From assembly GCA_022008415.1 (NCBI GenBank), contig JAIRBC010000016.1, forward strand, positions 1 through 64,000: DNA of 64,000 bases, in the 5' to 3' direction. The DNA is from Cerina litoralis (lineage in GTDB: Bacteria; Bacteroidota; Bacteroidia; Flavobacteriales; Flavobacteriaceae). The translations under genes and the position numbers were made by a program. Under the pieces are notes generated by a model. It was not told the origin of the DNA. It did no database searches and worked only from the letters and a program-made list of their open reading frames with translations. Below, one piece after another: positions 36,227 through 46,414 of this stretch (the stretch's first letter is position 1; each line of letters begins with the position of its first letter).

Positions 36227-36515
36227 GTGTTACAACGGCTTTGGCTATGGCAAGTAGAGCAGGTGATGGGCCGTGTCCTTTCGGGCGTGCCGGTAGCCAA
36301 ATCAGACTGAAAATCCTCGCGGATTTTCATAGATAAGTAAAAACAAACAATTACTTATAACCATTGTGCCTGTTTCACAAGTTAGTGAAAAAGTCAGCTT
36401 AGATGGTTGCCGATATTGTGTCTTTGTGCTTTTTCCTTTTTGTCTGTGCGTTGGCGTGAAAGCTCTTTGCAACCGCCGGAACGAGGATTGCAATGTGCTT
36501 GAACCAAGCGTTGGA
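36227..36515. repeat. Boundary region between the relE/xre unit and the restriction operon
   Basis: It starts CAACGGCTTTGGCTATGGCAA, sharing GCTATGGCAA with sites A and B. It holds a 9-bp hairpin TGAAAATCC/GGATTTTCA (36308-36329) and ends with an about 55-bp motif (36460-36514, AGCTCTTTGC ... ATGTGCTTGAACCAAGCG). A related copy of that motif lies at 46722-46775 on the far side of the operon. Confidence 0.55.
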
Positions 36516-38075
36516 TTATTCATTTTCTACTAATTTAAGTTGTAGTCCTTTTTCTGTAACCCTATCAATTCTAACTTTTATTCTGTCTCCTGAATTGAAA
36601 TTATCTTCGAAAGTTTCCTTTAATCTTGAGGGTAAGTTGTTTTTATGCAATAAGCCATCACGTAGCTGTGGAAGTCGAACAAAAATTCCAAAGTCTACCG
36701 TGTTTTTTACAGTCCCGTCCAAGATTTTACCGACCAGATCAGTGTTAATTGCTTCCTTTCTTGTTTGGCTGAGAACTTCAATTACTTCAGCTTGAGAGTT
36801 GCCATCTTCAGGTTCCATTTCATAAAAGCTGACTAGTGCCTTTTCTAGCTGAGACAATAACTTAACCCTTCTTACTAGATTCTTCTTGTGGAAGTTTACA
36901 ACCTTTCCCGCTTCATCTTTTATTCGACCAATCTTACCGTTGCGATGAACGGAAATTATAGTGCCTTTCTTCTTTTCCTTATCCCCGTATCGTTCAGAAT
37001 TCCAGAATTCTCTTGCTCTCTTTATGACTTCATTGGTGCTTTCAACTTCTTTTCGGTCTATCTTGTAAAAGTTGAAAAGTCGATTGTATACGTTTTTGTC
37101 TTTCCATCCTTGATCTTTCAGAATTGCAGCAATTAGCTCTGCGAGCACTTTCCCATCATTAGGTCTTTCTAGTTTAAATAGTGTTCGTGCTTGCAGTAGA
37201 TAAAGACCAATTAAAAAATGAGGCTCATTGCCATAGTATGCAGCATCAACAGAATATTTCCAAGCCTTTTTATAGTCTTTGTGTTCAAAATAAACTTCGG
37301 CTATGTCACGATATAAAAACCATTTATCGCTTCCAGCTTTACTAAAGAGCAAATTCTTAAACAGTGCTTCGCTTTCTTCAAAATTGCCTAAGCCTTCTTC
37401 TGCGATGGCAATACGCATTTTGAACCACAGATCATTATTGTAATGGAACTTCTCTAAAGATTCCAGAGCCTTTTCACAAAGCTCTTTACAGGCTTCAAAC
37501 TCTTTTAGTTTGATTAGTGCTTTGGTTCGAAGTGCAAAGTATTTTTCTAGATCTGATGCTAGTTCAATCTCACCACGTTGTTCTGTATCTAATGTCCTAG
37601 CATCTGTTGATAGTAGGTTATAATCTAAAGCTTCGAGTAAGTCGTTAATCTTTCTCGCATTAAATAGGTTTTCAGCATGGGCATCTGCCAACTTGAAAAT
37701 TGAGATGGTTGTCGGACAAGGGTAAGTGCTGTCTTCGCGCAGGTTTTTTTGAGGGGACAGCTCTGGTAAGCTTAGAATGTATTGTTCATTCTGAAGTACT
37801 TCGGATTTCTGTTTGCCTTTGATGCAGTGATCAAATACCATCCAACCATAGAGATTCCCAACTTTTTCATCTTCAAAGGTGCTGGCTAATTCCTTAGCCC
37901 AATTTTTATCTGGATTTTGCGATGCGCGAAGCGCCTTCATTGCGTAGAAGGCGTCCCAAGAATTAAATTCATCTGCGAACGCTTCCTGCAACTCCTTATA
38001 AAGCTTGACAGCTTCATCTGGATTGCTAGATATTAGGCTTTTGGCCTTTGCTTCAATATCACGCTTTGTTTCCAT
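36516..38075 (-). CDS. TPR, cold-shock-like and S1 RNA-binding domain protein
   Basis: The 519-residue protein has helical repeats of TPR type at about residues 180-290 (FALRTKALIKLKEFEACKEL, YRDIAEVYFEHKDYKKAWKY). A cold-shock-like beta strand set follows at 369-405 (KKGTIISVHRNGKIGRIKDE). The C-terminal S1 domain is at 447-516 (GTVKNTVDFGIFVRLPQLRD, DRIKVRIDRVTEKGLQLKL). It is the last gene of the type ISP operon and overlaps its upstream neighbour by 17 nt. The two OB-type modules imply RNA or ssDNA binding. No catalytic motif is seen and I know no characterised protein of this architecture. Confidence 0.8.
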   Translation of the reverse strand: METKRDIEAKAKSLISSNPDEAVKLYKELQEAFADEFNSWDAFYAMKALRASQNPDKNWAKELASTFEDEKVGNLYGWMVFDHCIKGKQKSEVLQNEQYILSLPELSPQKNLREDSTYPCPTTISIFKLADAHAENLFNARKINDLLEALDYNLLSTDARTLDTEQRGEIELASDLEKYFALRTKALIKLKEFEACKELCEKALESLEKFHYNNDLWFKMRIAIAEEGLGNFEESEALFKNLLFSKAGSDKWFLYRDIAEVYFEHKDYKKAWKYSVDAAYYGNEPHFLIGLYLLQARTLFKLERPNDGKVLAELIAAILKDQGWKDKNVYNRLFNFYKIDRKEVESTNEVIKRAREFWNSERYGDKEKKKGTIISVHRNGKIGRIKDEAGKVVNFHKKNLVRRVKLLSQLEKALVSFYEMEPEDGNSQAEVIEVLSQTRKEAINTDLVGKILDGTVKNTVDFGIFVRLPQLRDGLLHKNNLPSRLKETFEDNFNSGDRIKVRIDRVTEKGLQLKLVENE

Positions 38076-41034
38076 TTAGAAGCCTTTTTTTAAGATTCTC
38101 GCCTAGTTCAATCGTGCTTTTTTGAAGCACAACTATCTTTCTAAAGTAGCCATCATCGCCATACCATACCCGAATTCTTGCCGAATCGTTGTTTCCACCG
38201 CTGATTGAAAACACATCCTGATTTTTATGCGATTCCGTCAAGCTTAACTGATATCCCATATTGTTCAAGACACTATTCCAGTTTTGATAAATGGGTTTGC
38301 GGAAATCATCTGGAAACTCCGAAGTAGCCGTAACACTTGATTCTTGCTCAGCAGCAAAGAGACTCTTAATTTCTTGATTGATTGCATCCTGATTATCAGA
38401 AGCACTTTGCTCTATTCTGATTGAAGAAACGGGCCAATTATCCTTCTGGCCTTTGTTATTTATGGCAATTATCACTTGGCTATCTGTACTAGAAGGTGAG
38501 GAGTAAGTTACCTTTGTCAAATAATCGCCATTTGAGTTGATTGATTCGAGCAAGAGGCCGTGCTGTTCAAGCTTTATTGATAATTCGCAAACAGCCCCAA
38601 CTACATTTTCCTTTAGTTGTTCTGGTATTTTATCAATAAATCTGTCTTCTATTTGATAATCAGGAAATGTTAGGAGTTTCTTTTTAGCTGGCTCCTTATC
38701 AATATTTATACTTGAAGTATCTTCAAATTGAGTATCCATCAATGGGTGAACGAATTGTGGATTTGTGACTAGAAGTGTATTTGTTGTAGTTGTGACACCT
38801 GAATACAACCAACGGTAATACTCAGCATTTGTGGTGCCTCTGTTTTCGCCCTGATAGGCGTTGATGATTGCCTGTGAAAATGATGAACCAATACATTTAT
38901 GAACCGTTAATGCCCATCCATAATGAACGTGGCCAGCATTTACAAATGGATCATTTTGAGTAATATTTGACAGGAGTCTGTTTCGAAAATTTCGTTTGTA
39001 GCTTCTTTCTATTTTGCGTAGCTCTCGCTGTTCAGCATCAAGTTTCGTTTTCACTTTTTCCCCTGACTCGTACCTTTTTTTAAGGTCGGCTTCATTATCC
39101 AAGGCTTCTTTGTAGTTTTTATCCTGCTGCATTTGAATGTACTCGGGAGACTTTTCAAAAGGGTTCTCTTTTGTTTTTACACTTACTAATTGATTGACAA
39201 AAACTCTGAATGCAATTTGTTCTTCTTTGGATAAGCCGCTCTCACTTGTGAAGTAATTATCCAAAAGGTATAAGTCCGTCTCAAGTCTATTTGGTAGGCT
39301 GAGACAAGTCACATGGATTTTTGTGAAATGCAGAATAATAGGTTTCTTACTTTGTCTTAAGGGTACGGTTTTACTTATGGTTTCCCCGACAGAATTGACC
39401 AGAAGAAACATCCCGTTGTATAACTTGGTTGGTTGACCGAAGCCAGTTTCATCGGGAATATTTATGTTGTTGTTCAGAATGAGAAGATCAGAAACTGCCA
39501 AGTCCTTGCCATTCTTTAGTGCATGATTCTTTACCCATAAATTGATCTTTCTGGCATCCTTGTTGGCATAGACCATTACGGTTTTGGAAGGCTCTGAATC
39601 CAAAGGTTTGCTGTACCAATAAGTCAAATAATTTGGTATTTCGGCTTTGGTGATTTCTAAGAGATCATCTGTTTGCCAGGGAAAACTTAGGTTGTTGAAT
39701 TTCTTGTTTTCTATTCCATGGGCTGCACCTAAGCGCAGACCTAGTTTGCCATTGAAAGTGTCCGAAACAAGTGGTTTTCTGTAGTGAGAAATTTCTCCTG
39801 AATAGTTTTCAGCTATGGTGTCTGAGTTAATAGCGGAATCCGTGTCTTTTCCATAGGTCAAGGAATAAGGATCGCCAATGCAGATTAATTTTCTATTGGT
39901 TTCAGATTGATTGAGAAAAGTGAGTAAATCTTCAAGCAGACGACCTGTTCCAAAACGTAATAATTCGGACTGATGTAGGCTTCTGCTAACCAAGTGAGCT
40001 TCGTGTAGAATTATTACAGCAGATTCATCCACCGAGTCGTCAGACCGAATAGGAATGATTTCTTGTAATTGCTCTTCAAACTGTTTGTCTTCGGAATCTG
40101 CTGCATATTCAATGTTCAACGATTTTGGTGCACCACCATAAATGGTATTATAAAGACTTTGAAGTTCCATACCCATTCTTGCCGATACTTTCCTTCCTAT
40201 CCTGGCCGAATGAATCCACGTTTCAACTTGAGGTAATTCGAATTCCTGTGATTGAGATAAGATATATTCGACCCAATCATCTCTATCTCTGGAATCTATT
40301 GATTCCAATATCAGTACGCCTGATTTTTTGGTTTTGAGAAATTCAGAAATAGCACTTTCAACATCTGAATCTATTTCAATTTGGCGGTCAATTACCCTTT
40401 GTGGTTCGGGCATCTCAATATGTTCTTGCCAATCTTCTGCGTTGAAAACCGTACCTAGAGTGCTTGCAATCTCTCCGCTAAATGAATTCTCACTAGAGTA
40501 ATCATAAAGCATTGTACCCAAATCCTTTTCCTGAGTGATTTTATAGTACGGAATTGCTTTGGGTACGGAATTTTGAATGTTGAGCGGACCTGAAAAAATA
40601 TTGAGTGCACAAGTTCTGTGCTCATTGACCGAACCTTTTAGACCTAATTCATTCGAAACGATTTCTTTAAAAGCGTTCCGATAAGAATCAAGTTGTTTAA
40701 AAGGATTGATAAAGCGATTCCCAGCCTTTATTAGAGTTCTCTTTTTGTCCGTATCCGATTCGGTGTACCATGCTGTTGATTCAAACTCAGACTTATTGGG
40801 TGGGAGTTTTACGTTACCTGAATAAGCTTTTAGATCAATGATGATCAAGCCATGGTTATAGAGCAGTATTCCATCTGGACGAAAGCGAGAATGGTTTTCA
40901 TTGTATGGATTACCGATTAAAAGCCCATCCCAATTTTGCTTTTCGAAAAGCAGTTTTAAGGATTTGGCAATTCGTCTGAATTGCTCATTTTCATGCGTAT
41001 GCTCTGCTCGGTTATGTTTGATATGTAAACCCAT
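38059..41034 (-). CDS. NERD nuclease fused to a degenerate SF1 helicase
   Basis: The 991-residue protein starts with a NERD domain; residues 51-74 contain FRPDGILLYNHGLIIIDLKA with the acidic and D-x-K residues kept. From ~225 it aligns to SF1 helicases of the RecD/Pif1/DUF2075 type, but the key motifs are lost. The P-loop region reads SGVLILESIDSRDRDDW (239-254) with no GKT. Motif II reads ILHEAHLVS (343-350), His in place of Asp. Motif VI reads YSGVTTTTN (744-752) with no Arg. Motif III GDPYSLT and motif V VHKCIGSSF stay recognisable. It is probably ATPase-dead with an intact nuclease-like end. It sits 6 bp after the DUF6883-like gene. Confidence 0.8.
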   Translation of the reverse strand: MGLHIKHNRAEHTHENEQFRRIAKSLKLLFEKQNWDGLLIGNPYNENHSRFRPDGILLYNHGLIIIDLKAYSGNVKLPPNKSEFESTAWYTESDTDKKRTLIKAGNRFINPFKQLDSYRNAFKEIVSNELGLKGSVNEHRTCALNIFSGPLNIQNSVPKAIPYYKITQEKDLGTMLYDYSSENSFSGEIASTLGTVFNAEDWQEHIEMPEPQRVIDRQIEIDSDVESAISEFLKTKKSGVLILESIDSRDRDDWVEYILSQSQEFELPQVETWIHSARIGRKVSARMGMELQSLYNTIYGGAPKSLNIEYAADSEDKQFEEQLQEIIPIRSDDSVDESAVIILHEAHLVSRSLHQSELLRFGTGRLLEDLLTFLNQSETNRKLICIGDPYSLTYGKDTDSAINSDTIAENYSGEISHYRKPLVSDTFNGKLGLRLGAAHGIENKKFNNLSFPWQTDDLLEITKAEIPNYLTYWYSKPLDSEPSKTVMVYANKDARKINLWVKNHALKNGKDLAVSDLLILNNNINIPDETGFGQPTKLYNGMFLLVNSVGETISKTVPLRQSKKPIILHFTKIHVTCLSLPNRLETDLYLLDNYFTSESGLSKEEQIAFRVFVNQLVSVKTKENPFEKSPEYIQMQQDKNYKEALDNEADLKKRYESGEKVKTKLDAEQRELRKIERSYKRNFRNRLLSNITQNDPFVNAGHVHYGWALTVHKCIGSSFSQAIINAYQGENRGTTNAEYYRWLYSGVTTTTNTLLVTNPQFVHPLMDTQFEDTSSINIDKEPAKKKLLTFPDYQIEDRFIDKIPEQLKENVVGAVCELSIKLEQHGLLLESINSNGDYLTKVTYSSPSSTDSQVIIAINNKGQKDNWPVSSIRIEQSASDNQDAINQEIKSLFAAEQESSVTATSEFPDDFRKPIYQNWNSVLNNMGYQLSLTESHKNQDVFSISGGNNDSARIRVWYGDDGYFRKIVVLQKSTIELGENLKKRLLNGNKA

Positions 41035-41040
41035 ATATTA

Positions 41041-41376
41041 CTATTTCGCTGGATACGCTGTTATCAATCTTGGCTCGTCCATGTCATTTTCTATTATCCA
41101 AACTGAAACGATACATGGGTTTCTTTCATCTGGTGTCTCAATGTCGCATTCGAGTTTATATTTTGTTCCAAAGGGTGAATCATTGTTATTGACGATTTCC
41201 CTTTCAACTGCATGAGTTTTCAGTGCTTCTTCAAAAATGGTTGGCGAATTTTCATCAAATCCGAAGCTTTTGAAAAACTTGGCTTTATGTTTTCCAATCT
41301 CGTGTGTGTCGCTTAGTAAGTAGTCCGTAATCTTGTTTGCGTCAACAACGGCTTCTGTATTATTCGGCATTTTCAT
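41041..41376 (-). CDS. DUF6883-like small protein
   Basis: The 111-residue soluble protein has ITDYLLSDTHEIGKHKAKFF, FGFDENSP, PFGTKYKLECDIETPDERNP and VSVWIIENDMDEPRLITAYP. This resembles the DUF6883 family, small proteins of unknown function often found beside restriction or toxin-like genes. It starts 4 bp after the large restriction gene, so it is part of the same operon. The family name is from memory and needs a profile search. Confidence 0.6.
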   Translation of the reverse strand: MKMPNNTEAVVDANKITDYLLSDTHEIGKHKAKFFKSFGFDENSPTIFEEALKTHAVEREIVNNNDSPFGTKYKLECDIETPDERNPCIVSVWIIENDMDEPRLITAYPAK

Positions 41377-41380
41377 GGGC

Positions 41381-44300
41381 TTACTTCAATTTGATTTGAT
41401 CGCCCATTGCTGTTTCAACGAAACTGGAGCCGTTAACAATAAATTCTACTTCATACGCTTTGCCTTTGTCATAAACATGAACAACAGAACCAATAGAGCC
41501 TTCAGGAACATCTCCAATTTTGCAGGTGGCAATTACCATTGCATGTTCTTCAATTTCTTGATTGCTTTCGGTTTCTTCTCCAAATTCCAATTTCGGCAAG
41601 CTTTCAACAATCTCCACTGTTTGAACACTTACATTGATGATACTCAAAAGCAAATCCAAAATGTAACGTGGGTTTCCTACTTCTTCTGCCCAATCGTTGG
41701 GATCGTTTTTGATGCCGCTTTTCTTGTCCGTTTTTACTTGGTAGCGTTCCATAATCCAATCAATAGCAGATTTGCCATTGACGACATATTCATAGGCTTT
41801 TTCTGGAATGTTGGAGACGACAATCTTGCTGTTATAAATGATGCTGTCTTGTTGCCCTTTCTTTGGGAAACGCATCTTTTGAACCTTGAAATTGCCTGAG
41901 CTTTCTCCTGAAACTTCTACACCTTCGTAAGCTGGTACGTTTTCATAATTGATGTGAAGCTCTGCTAATTTTCTACCTGCTTTGCTGAACTTCCAAAAAT
42001 CCCGAACATCTTCTACCAATGGAATGCGTGGTAGCATTTTCTTTAAATCATTGGCAAAGGCAGTGCGGTAATCGGGGCTATGCAAAATACCATAGACATA
42101 GTAGAAAATATCTTCCTTGCCTACATTCTTGCCATAGACCTTTTTGGCTCTTTCCAAGATAAAATCAGATACTCCATCTCTACGGATGTATTTACTTTCA
42201 CCTGCGGAATCAAATAAGCTTGGGCTGTTCTTTTCGCGTTCTTCGTAATAGTAGAGTGGAAAACACTTTGCGCCTGCATCTAGAGCATTGTAATCAACTA
42301 AAGTATCGACTATTAACGCAATTCCTTGGTTGTTACTTCCAACACCCGATACACAAATTAATTTGTTATCGATTTGCGGAGTAGGAAAGAAATCATCCAT
42401 TAGACCTGGACGTTCAATAAAGCTTGGCGCGTAGTATAGTTTTGATTTGCTAAATGGCCTATAAATACAAGTTTTTATTTGATTGGAGTCAAACTCATGT
42501 TTTTGCTTTTTATCAAGGTCTCTTTTCAGTTTAGCAGCCCAACTTATTTTATCTGGTTCAGATTTAATTTCCTTGGAGACTATTCCTTTAGAAATTGATT
42601 CATTATAATGATGAATCATACCTTCAATTTTCGAACTCAGGCTTGATTCTGAAAAGTTAAAAACCCACGCATCTCGACTAGATAATAGACCTGGGGCTTG
42701 AATAGTGAAATACGTGTTTGTTTTTACGTCAAACTTTTTGTTTGGAGTTAGCGCAATGAACGTATCAAATAGTTCATTTCTTTGATTAAGCCAATCTCCT
42801 TCAATGTTTGGTTGTAGCTCCTTCCAAGTCATATTTGAATTTGAAACGGAAGTGAATTTTTTGATGATGGAAAGCTTTTCATCACGACTTAGATAGTCAC
42901 CTATGTCGTGATAATGAATCGTAGCTTTATCAGATTTAACATCAGGGTTCTTTACCAAAAGTGTAATTGCTATTGGTGTCCGTGAACCCGATCCAAAGAT
43001 TTTACCACCTTCTTTTCTACTTAGTTCACCGCTAGTACGTTGATTGCCGCGAAGATTGAATACCCAAATACTTGAAAACTCTTTTTCTATTGTTTTGCGG
43101 AACCCATCTTGGGCATTCCCATCTAACCAAGATGAATTCGATACAAAGCCAATAATGCCGCCATGATCTTTATCCAAGCGATCAGTACTCCAACGAAAAG
43201 CCTTGATGTATGAATCATATAAGGAGTTTTTCAAATTGGCAGATGAAGATTTGACATATGTTTTCGTTATTCGACTATCAAGTTTTTCATACTTCTGATT
43301 CTGTGCATTGTCATTAGCAGACTTCTGACCAATTGAATATGGCGGATTACCAATTATTACTCTTACAGGAGCCTTTTGTTGGCGTTGCACTCGTTCAGAA
43401 TTCTGGGGAAACATCTCAGAGAATAGTTTTTGGCTGTCGTCTGTCTCGCCCAATTGAAATGTGTCAGTGAGCACAATTCCTTCAAAGGCTTCATATTCTG
43501 AGTCTTTTCCTATTTGGTCGTGGAACGTGTTTTCAATGTTTACTGCAGCGATATAATAAGCCAAGAGTACAATTTCATTGGCGTGTAGTTCATTATGGTA
43601 TTTGCGTGCTAAATCTTTTTGTTGGATCAAGCCGCTTTGCAGCAAACGGGTTATGAATGTTCCTGTACCTGTGAACGGGTCGAGTACGTGAATGTTTTCA
43701 TCCGAAATACTGCGTCCAAATTCCTGTTTCAAGACATCATTCACTGAATGGATGATGAAGTCTACAACTTCCACAGGCGTGTAAACAATACCCAATTGCT
43801 CCACCATTTTCGGGAAAGCGGTTTTAAAGAAGTTATCATAAATACGAATAATGATTTTTTGCTTGGCATCAGCATTGTCCAAGTCGGAGATATTGCGTTT
43901 TACCGAATCGTAGAATTTTTGAAGTTTATCCGATTCTTCTGCTAATGTTTTTTCTTGCAATGCATTGAGCATGGTTTGCATGGCAATAGAAACGGCATTG
44001 GTTTCCGTAAAAGAGTAGCCTTCAAACAAGGCTTCAAAAATGGGCTTGGTAATGATGTGCTGAGCCAACATTTCTACCGCCTGACCTTCTGAAATACTTG
44101 GATTGATGTTCTTCTTTAATCCTTGTAGGAAGTTGTCAAACGCTTGTCTTTGTTCTGTTCGATTTTCAATTAGGTAGGTAATCCGTTCAATTTGGCGTTC
44201 GGCAATCTGAGCCACTTCAGCCGCCCAATCTTCCCAATAGCGTCTGTCGCCCACTTTTTTAACCATGCGGGCAAATACCACCGATTGCAGTTGTTCAAAC

Positions 44301-46414
44301 TGTAAAGCCAACTGACGAGAAATATCTTTTGGTGTTTCGTAACCGCCTTCATCTTCATTCCAAGCTTGTGGATTTCCGTCTTCGTCAAATGAATATTCTG
44401 GACGACCCACCAAAATGTTATTGGGCTTTTTGCGATTCAGTTCAATTTTATTAACCGTAGCATTGAATCGGTCATCATGTGCCCGAAGTGCATTGAGTAC
44501 TGTCCAAACTACTTTGTAGCGTTCGTTATCGTCAAGGGCTTTGTCTGCTTCAACATCAGCAGGAACAACTACGGGAATTACGATATAACCATACTTCTTG
44601 CCTGGAGCTCTACGCATAACTCGACCAACGGATTGAACTACGTCTACTTGTGAGTTTCGGGCAGAAAGAAAGAGTACAGAATCCAAAGAAGGAACATCCA
44701 CACCTTCACTTAGTACGCGAACATTGGTAATAATTCGACATTCATTATTAAGAGTTTCTTCTTTCAACCAAGAAAGCATTTGGTCTCTTTCAGGAGCTCC
44801 CATTGTGCCGTCCATGTGTTTGGCTTCCGTAATTACCATTTGCTCTTTTTTCTCAGCAGGCAATTGGCTTAGGTAGGCTTCATTCGCAGTATTGTAGGTA
44901 GCTGAAATCTTTTTAGAAGTAGCAATATTTGCACAGAAAGCAACAGCACGTTTCATGGGTTCGGGATCTGATTCCTTCGTTACGCCATCATCTCCAAGGA
45001 ACTGTTTCGATAAGGCGTTGATTGTTCCAATGATTTTTGAAGCATCATCCGTATTGATTTCATGCTCTCCATCTGAAATCATTCGCTGAACAGCAGGAGG
45101 AACATCATTATCATTCAAAGTAAGAATCAATACTTTGTAGTCAGTAAGTAAATTGCGCTCTACTGCTTCCCCAAAACCAATGCGATACATTTCTTCACCG
45201 TAAAGGTCTTTGTCGTCCATGGAGCAGAGAATGGCTTCTGCTTCTGCCGCTTTACTCTTTGTGTTGTCGTCATAAAGCCTTGGTGTTGCGGTCATATAAA
45301 CACGTTTCTTGGCTTTAATGAAATCAGCATCATGAACTTTGGTGAATGCAGATTCATCTTCTCCTGCTAAGGAAACACCTGTAGTTCGGTGGGCTTCATC
45401 ACAGACTATTAAATCAAATTCAGGGAAATCGTTTTTGAGCAGAACTGTTTGAGCTCTTGCAATGACTTCAATGGATTGGTAAGTAGAGAAAACTACCGTC
45501 ATTCCATTACGACCATTCTTTTTGATTTGCTCAAATTGGTGAAGAATGAAATCCGAATCTGTGGATGCAGGAAAAGCTAAATCAACCACACTAAACGTGT
45601 CGGTGTCGTCATTTTTCTTTTTCTGCTTGGTGATGTCTGGGTCTGAACAAATGGCAATGGCATTGATTGGCTCGTTTGCATCTGCACTCCATTCTCGCAA
45701 AGTTTGTCCGAGTAGGGCAATGGAAGGAACGAGAAAAAGGACTAGTCCTTTTCCATCGGTTTCATGTTCTGCAATTCGTAAAGCAGTAAAAGTTTTACCT
45801 GTACCACAGGCCATAATTAATTTGCCACGGTCATTTTCTTTAAAATGCTCGTGGGTGTTTTCCATTGCCTGCTTTTGATGTGGCCTTAAAGTCTTTTTTG
45901 GAGTTCGAGCTGCTTCTCCATGCACACCATCTTCCAACTTATCCCAATCAACAGGCGCTTCAATGAGGTCAAAAAGATTGATTCTAGTAACTGGTGGATT
46001 TTGGTTGCGAATTGCTTCAGTTGCGTTTGATCCCCATCGGTTGGTGGTTGAAATCCAAAGTCTTTGTGTAAACCTTGTGGTTTGCATCTGTTCATTCTTG
46101 AACTCACGGCTGGAAGTAGAGAGAAAACTGTCAACCGCGGGTTTGTCCATTGTCGAACTTTCTTGATAGCATTTACATTGGATTGCCCAATAGTCTCCTT
46201 CATGCGTTAGTGCAACTAAGTCAATTCCTGTGTCACCGCCACCCAAGTCGAGTTTGCCTGGGAACTCGTTCCACATCCAAACATTCTTGAATTTTGATGC
46301 ATATTTCGGGTCTGTTTTCAAATAGGCTTGCATTAGCCTTTCAAAGCGGTCGCCTTTATCTCGTTCTGAGAACGAAATTTTTCTGTATTTGTCTAGTATT
46401 TTTTGAAAGCTCAT
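41381..46414 (-). CDS. Type ISP-like restriction-modification enzyme (nuclease-helicase-methyltransferase)
   Basis: The 1677-residue protein combines a full restriction system in one chain. An Mrr-like PD-(D/E)XK nuclease lies at the N-terminus (GGGDTGIDLVA, then QCK at 79-81). An SF2 translocase follows with MACGTGKT (201-208), CDEAH (338-342) and SVGRVMRR (595-602). A helical coupler leads to an N6-adenine methyltransferase with DPFTGTGTF (912-920) and NPPY (1023-1026), then a C-terminal target recognition region. Order and length match LlaGI/LlaBIII-type single-polypeptide enzymes. All catalytic motifs look intact. Its ATG overlaps the XRE stop as ATGA. Confidence 0.93.
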   Translation of the reverse strand: MSFQKILDKYRKISFSERDKGDRFERLMQAYLKTDPKYASKFKNVWMWNEFPGKLDLGGGDTGIDLVALTHEGDYWAIQCKCYQESSTMDKPAVDSFLSTSSREFKNEQMQTTRFTQRLWISTTNRWGSNATEAIRNQNPPVTRINLFDLIEAPVDWDKLEDGVHGEAARTPKKTLRPHQKQAMENTHEHFKENDRGKLIMACGTGKTFTALRIAEHETDGKGLVLFLVPSIALLGQTLREWSADANEPINAIAICSDPDITKQKKKNDDTDTFSVVDLAFPASTDSDFILHQFEQIKKNGRNGMTVVFSTYQSIEVIARAQTVLLKNDFPEFDLIVCDEAHRTTGVSLAGEDESAFTKVHDADFIKAKKRVYMTATPRLYDDNTKSKAAEAEAILCSMDDKDLYGEEMYRIGFGEAVERNLLTDYKVLILTLNDNDVPPAVQRMISDGEHEINTDDASKIIGTINALSKQFLGDDGVTKESDPEPMKRAVAFCANIATSKKISATYNTANEAYLSQLPAEKKEQMVITEAKHMDGTMGAPERDQMLSWLKEETLNNECRIITNVRVLSEGVDVPSLDSVLFLSARNSQVDVVQSVGRVMRRAPGKKYGYIVIPVVVPADVEADKALDDNERYKVVWTVLNALRAHDDRFNATVNKIELNRKKPNNILVGRPEYSFDEDGNPQAWNEDEGGYETPKDISRQLALQFEQLQSVVFARMVKKVGDRRYWEDWAAEVAQIAERQIERITYLIENRTEQRQAFDNFLQGLKKNINPSISEGQAVEMLAQHIITKPIFEALFEGYSFTETNAVSIAMQTMLNALQEKTLAEESDKLQKFYDSVKRNISDLDNADAKQKIIIRIYDNFFKTAFPKMVEQLGIVYTPVEVVDFIIHSVNDVLKQEFGRSISDENIHVLDPFTGTGTFITRLLQSGLIQQKDLARKYHNELHANEIVLLAYYIAAVNIENTFHDQIGKDSEYEAFEGIVLTDTFQLGETDDSQKLFSEMFPQNSERVQRQQKAPVRVIIGNPPYSIGQKSANDNAQNQKYEKLDSRITKTYVKSSSANLKNSLYDSYIKAFRWSTDRLDKDHGGIIGFVSNSSWLDGNAQDGFRKTIEKEFSSIWVFNLRGNQRTSGELSRKEGGKIFGSGSRTPIAITLLVKNPDVKSDKATIHYHDIGDYLSRDEKLSIIKKFTSVSNSNMTWKELQPNIEGDWLNQRNELFDTFIALTPNKKFDVKTNTYFTIQAPGLLSSRDAWVFNFSESSLSSKIEGMIHHYNESISKGIVSKEIKSEPDKISWAAKLKRDLDKKQKHEFDSNQIKTCIYRPFSKSKLYYAPSFIERPGLMDDFFPTPQIDNKLICVSGVGSNNQGIALIVDTLVDYNALDAGAKCFPLYYYEEREKNSPSLFDSAGESKYIRRDGVSDFILERAKKVYGKNVGKEDIFYYVYGILHSPDYRTAFANDLKKMLPRIPLVEDVRDFWKFSKAGRKLAELHINYENVPAYEGVEVSGESSGNFKVQKMRFPKKGQQDSIIYNSKIVVSNIPEKAYEYVVNGKSAIDWIMERYQVKTDKKSGIKNDPNDWAEEVGNPRYILDLLLSIINVSVQTVEIVESLPKLEFGEETESNQEIEEHAMVIATCKIGDVPEGSIGSVVHVYDKGKAYEVEFIVNGSSFVETAMGDQIKLK

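Larger units (their letters stand above)
35494..36236 (-). other. Cassette-like unit carrying the relE/xre pair
   Basis: The unit is bounded by GTTGTAACAC (35494-35503) and the exact complement GTGTTACAAC (36227-36236). Its repeat arms differ from those of the neighbouring unit although both share the GTTG/CAAC tips. Confidence 0.7.

Noticed and set aside
36302..36523. Open frame of 73 codons on the minus strand inside the boundary region
   Set aside because: It covers hairpins and the 55-bp repeat, has no homology-like pattern and overlaps the end of the TPR/S1 gene.
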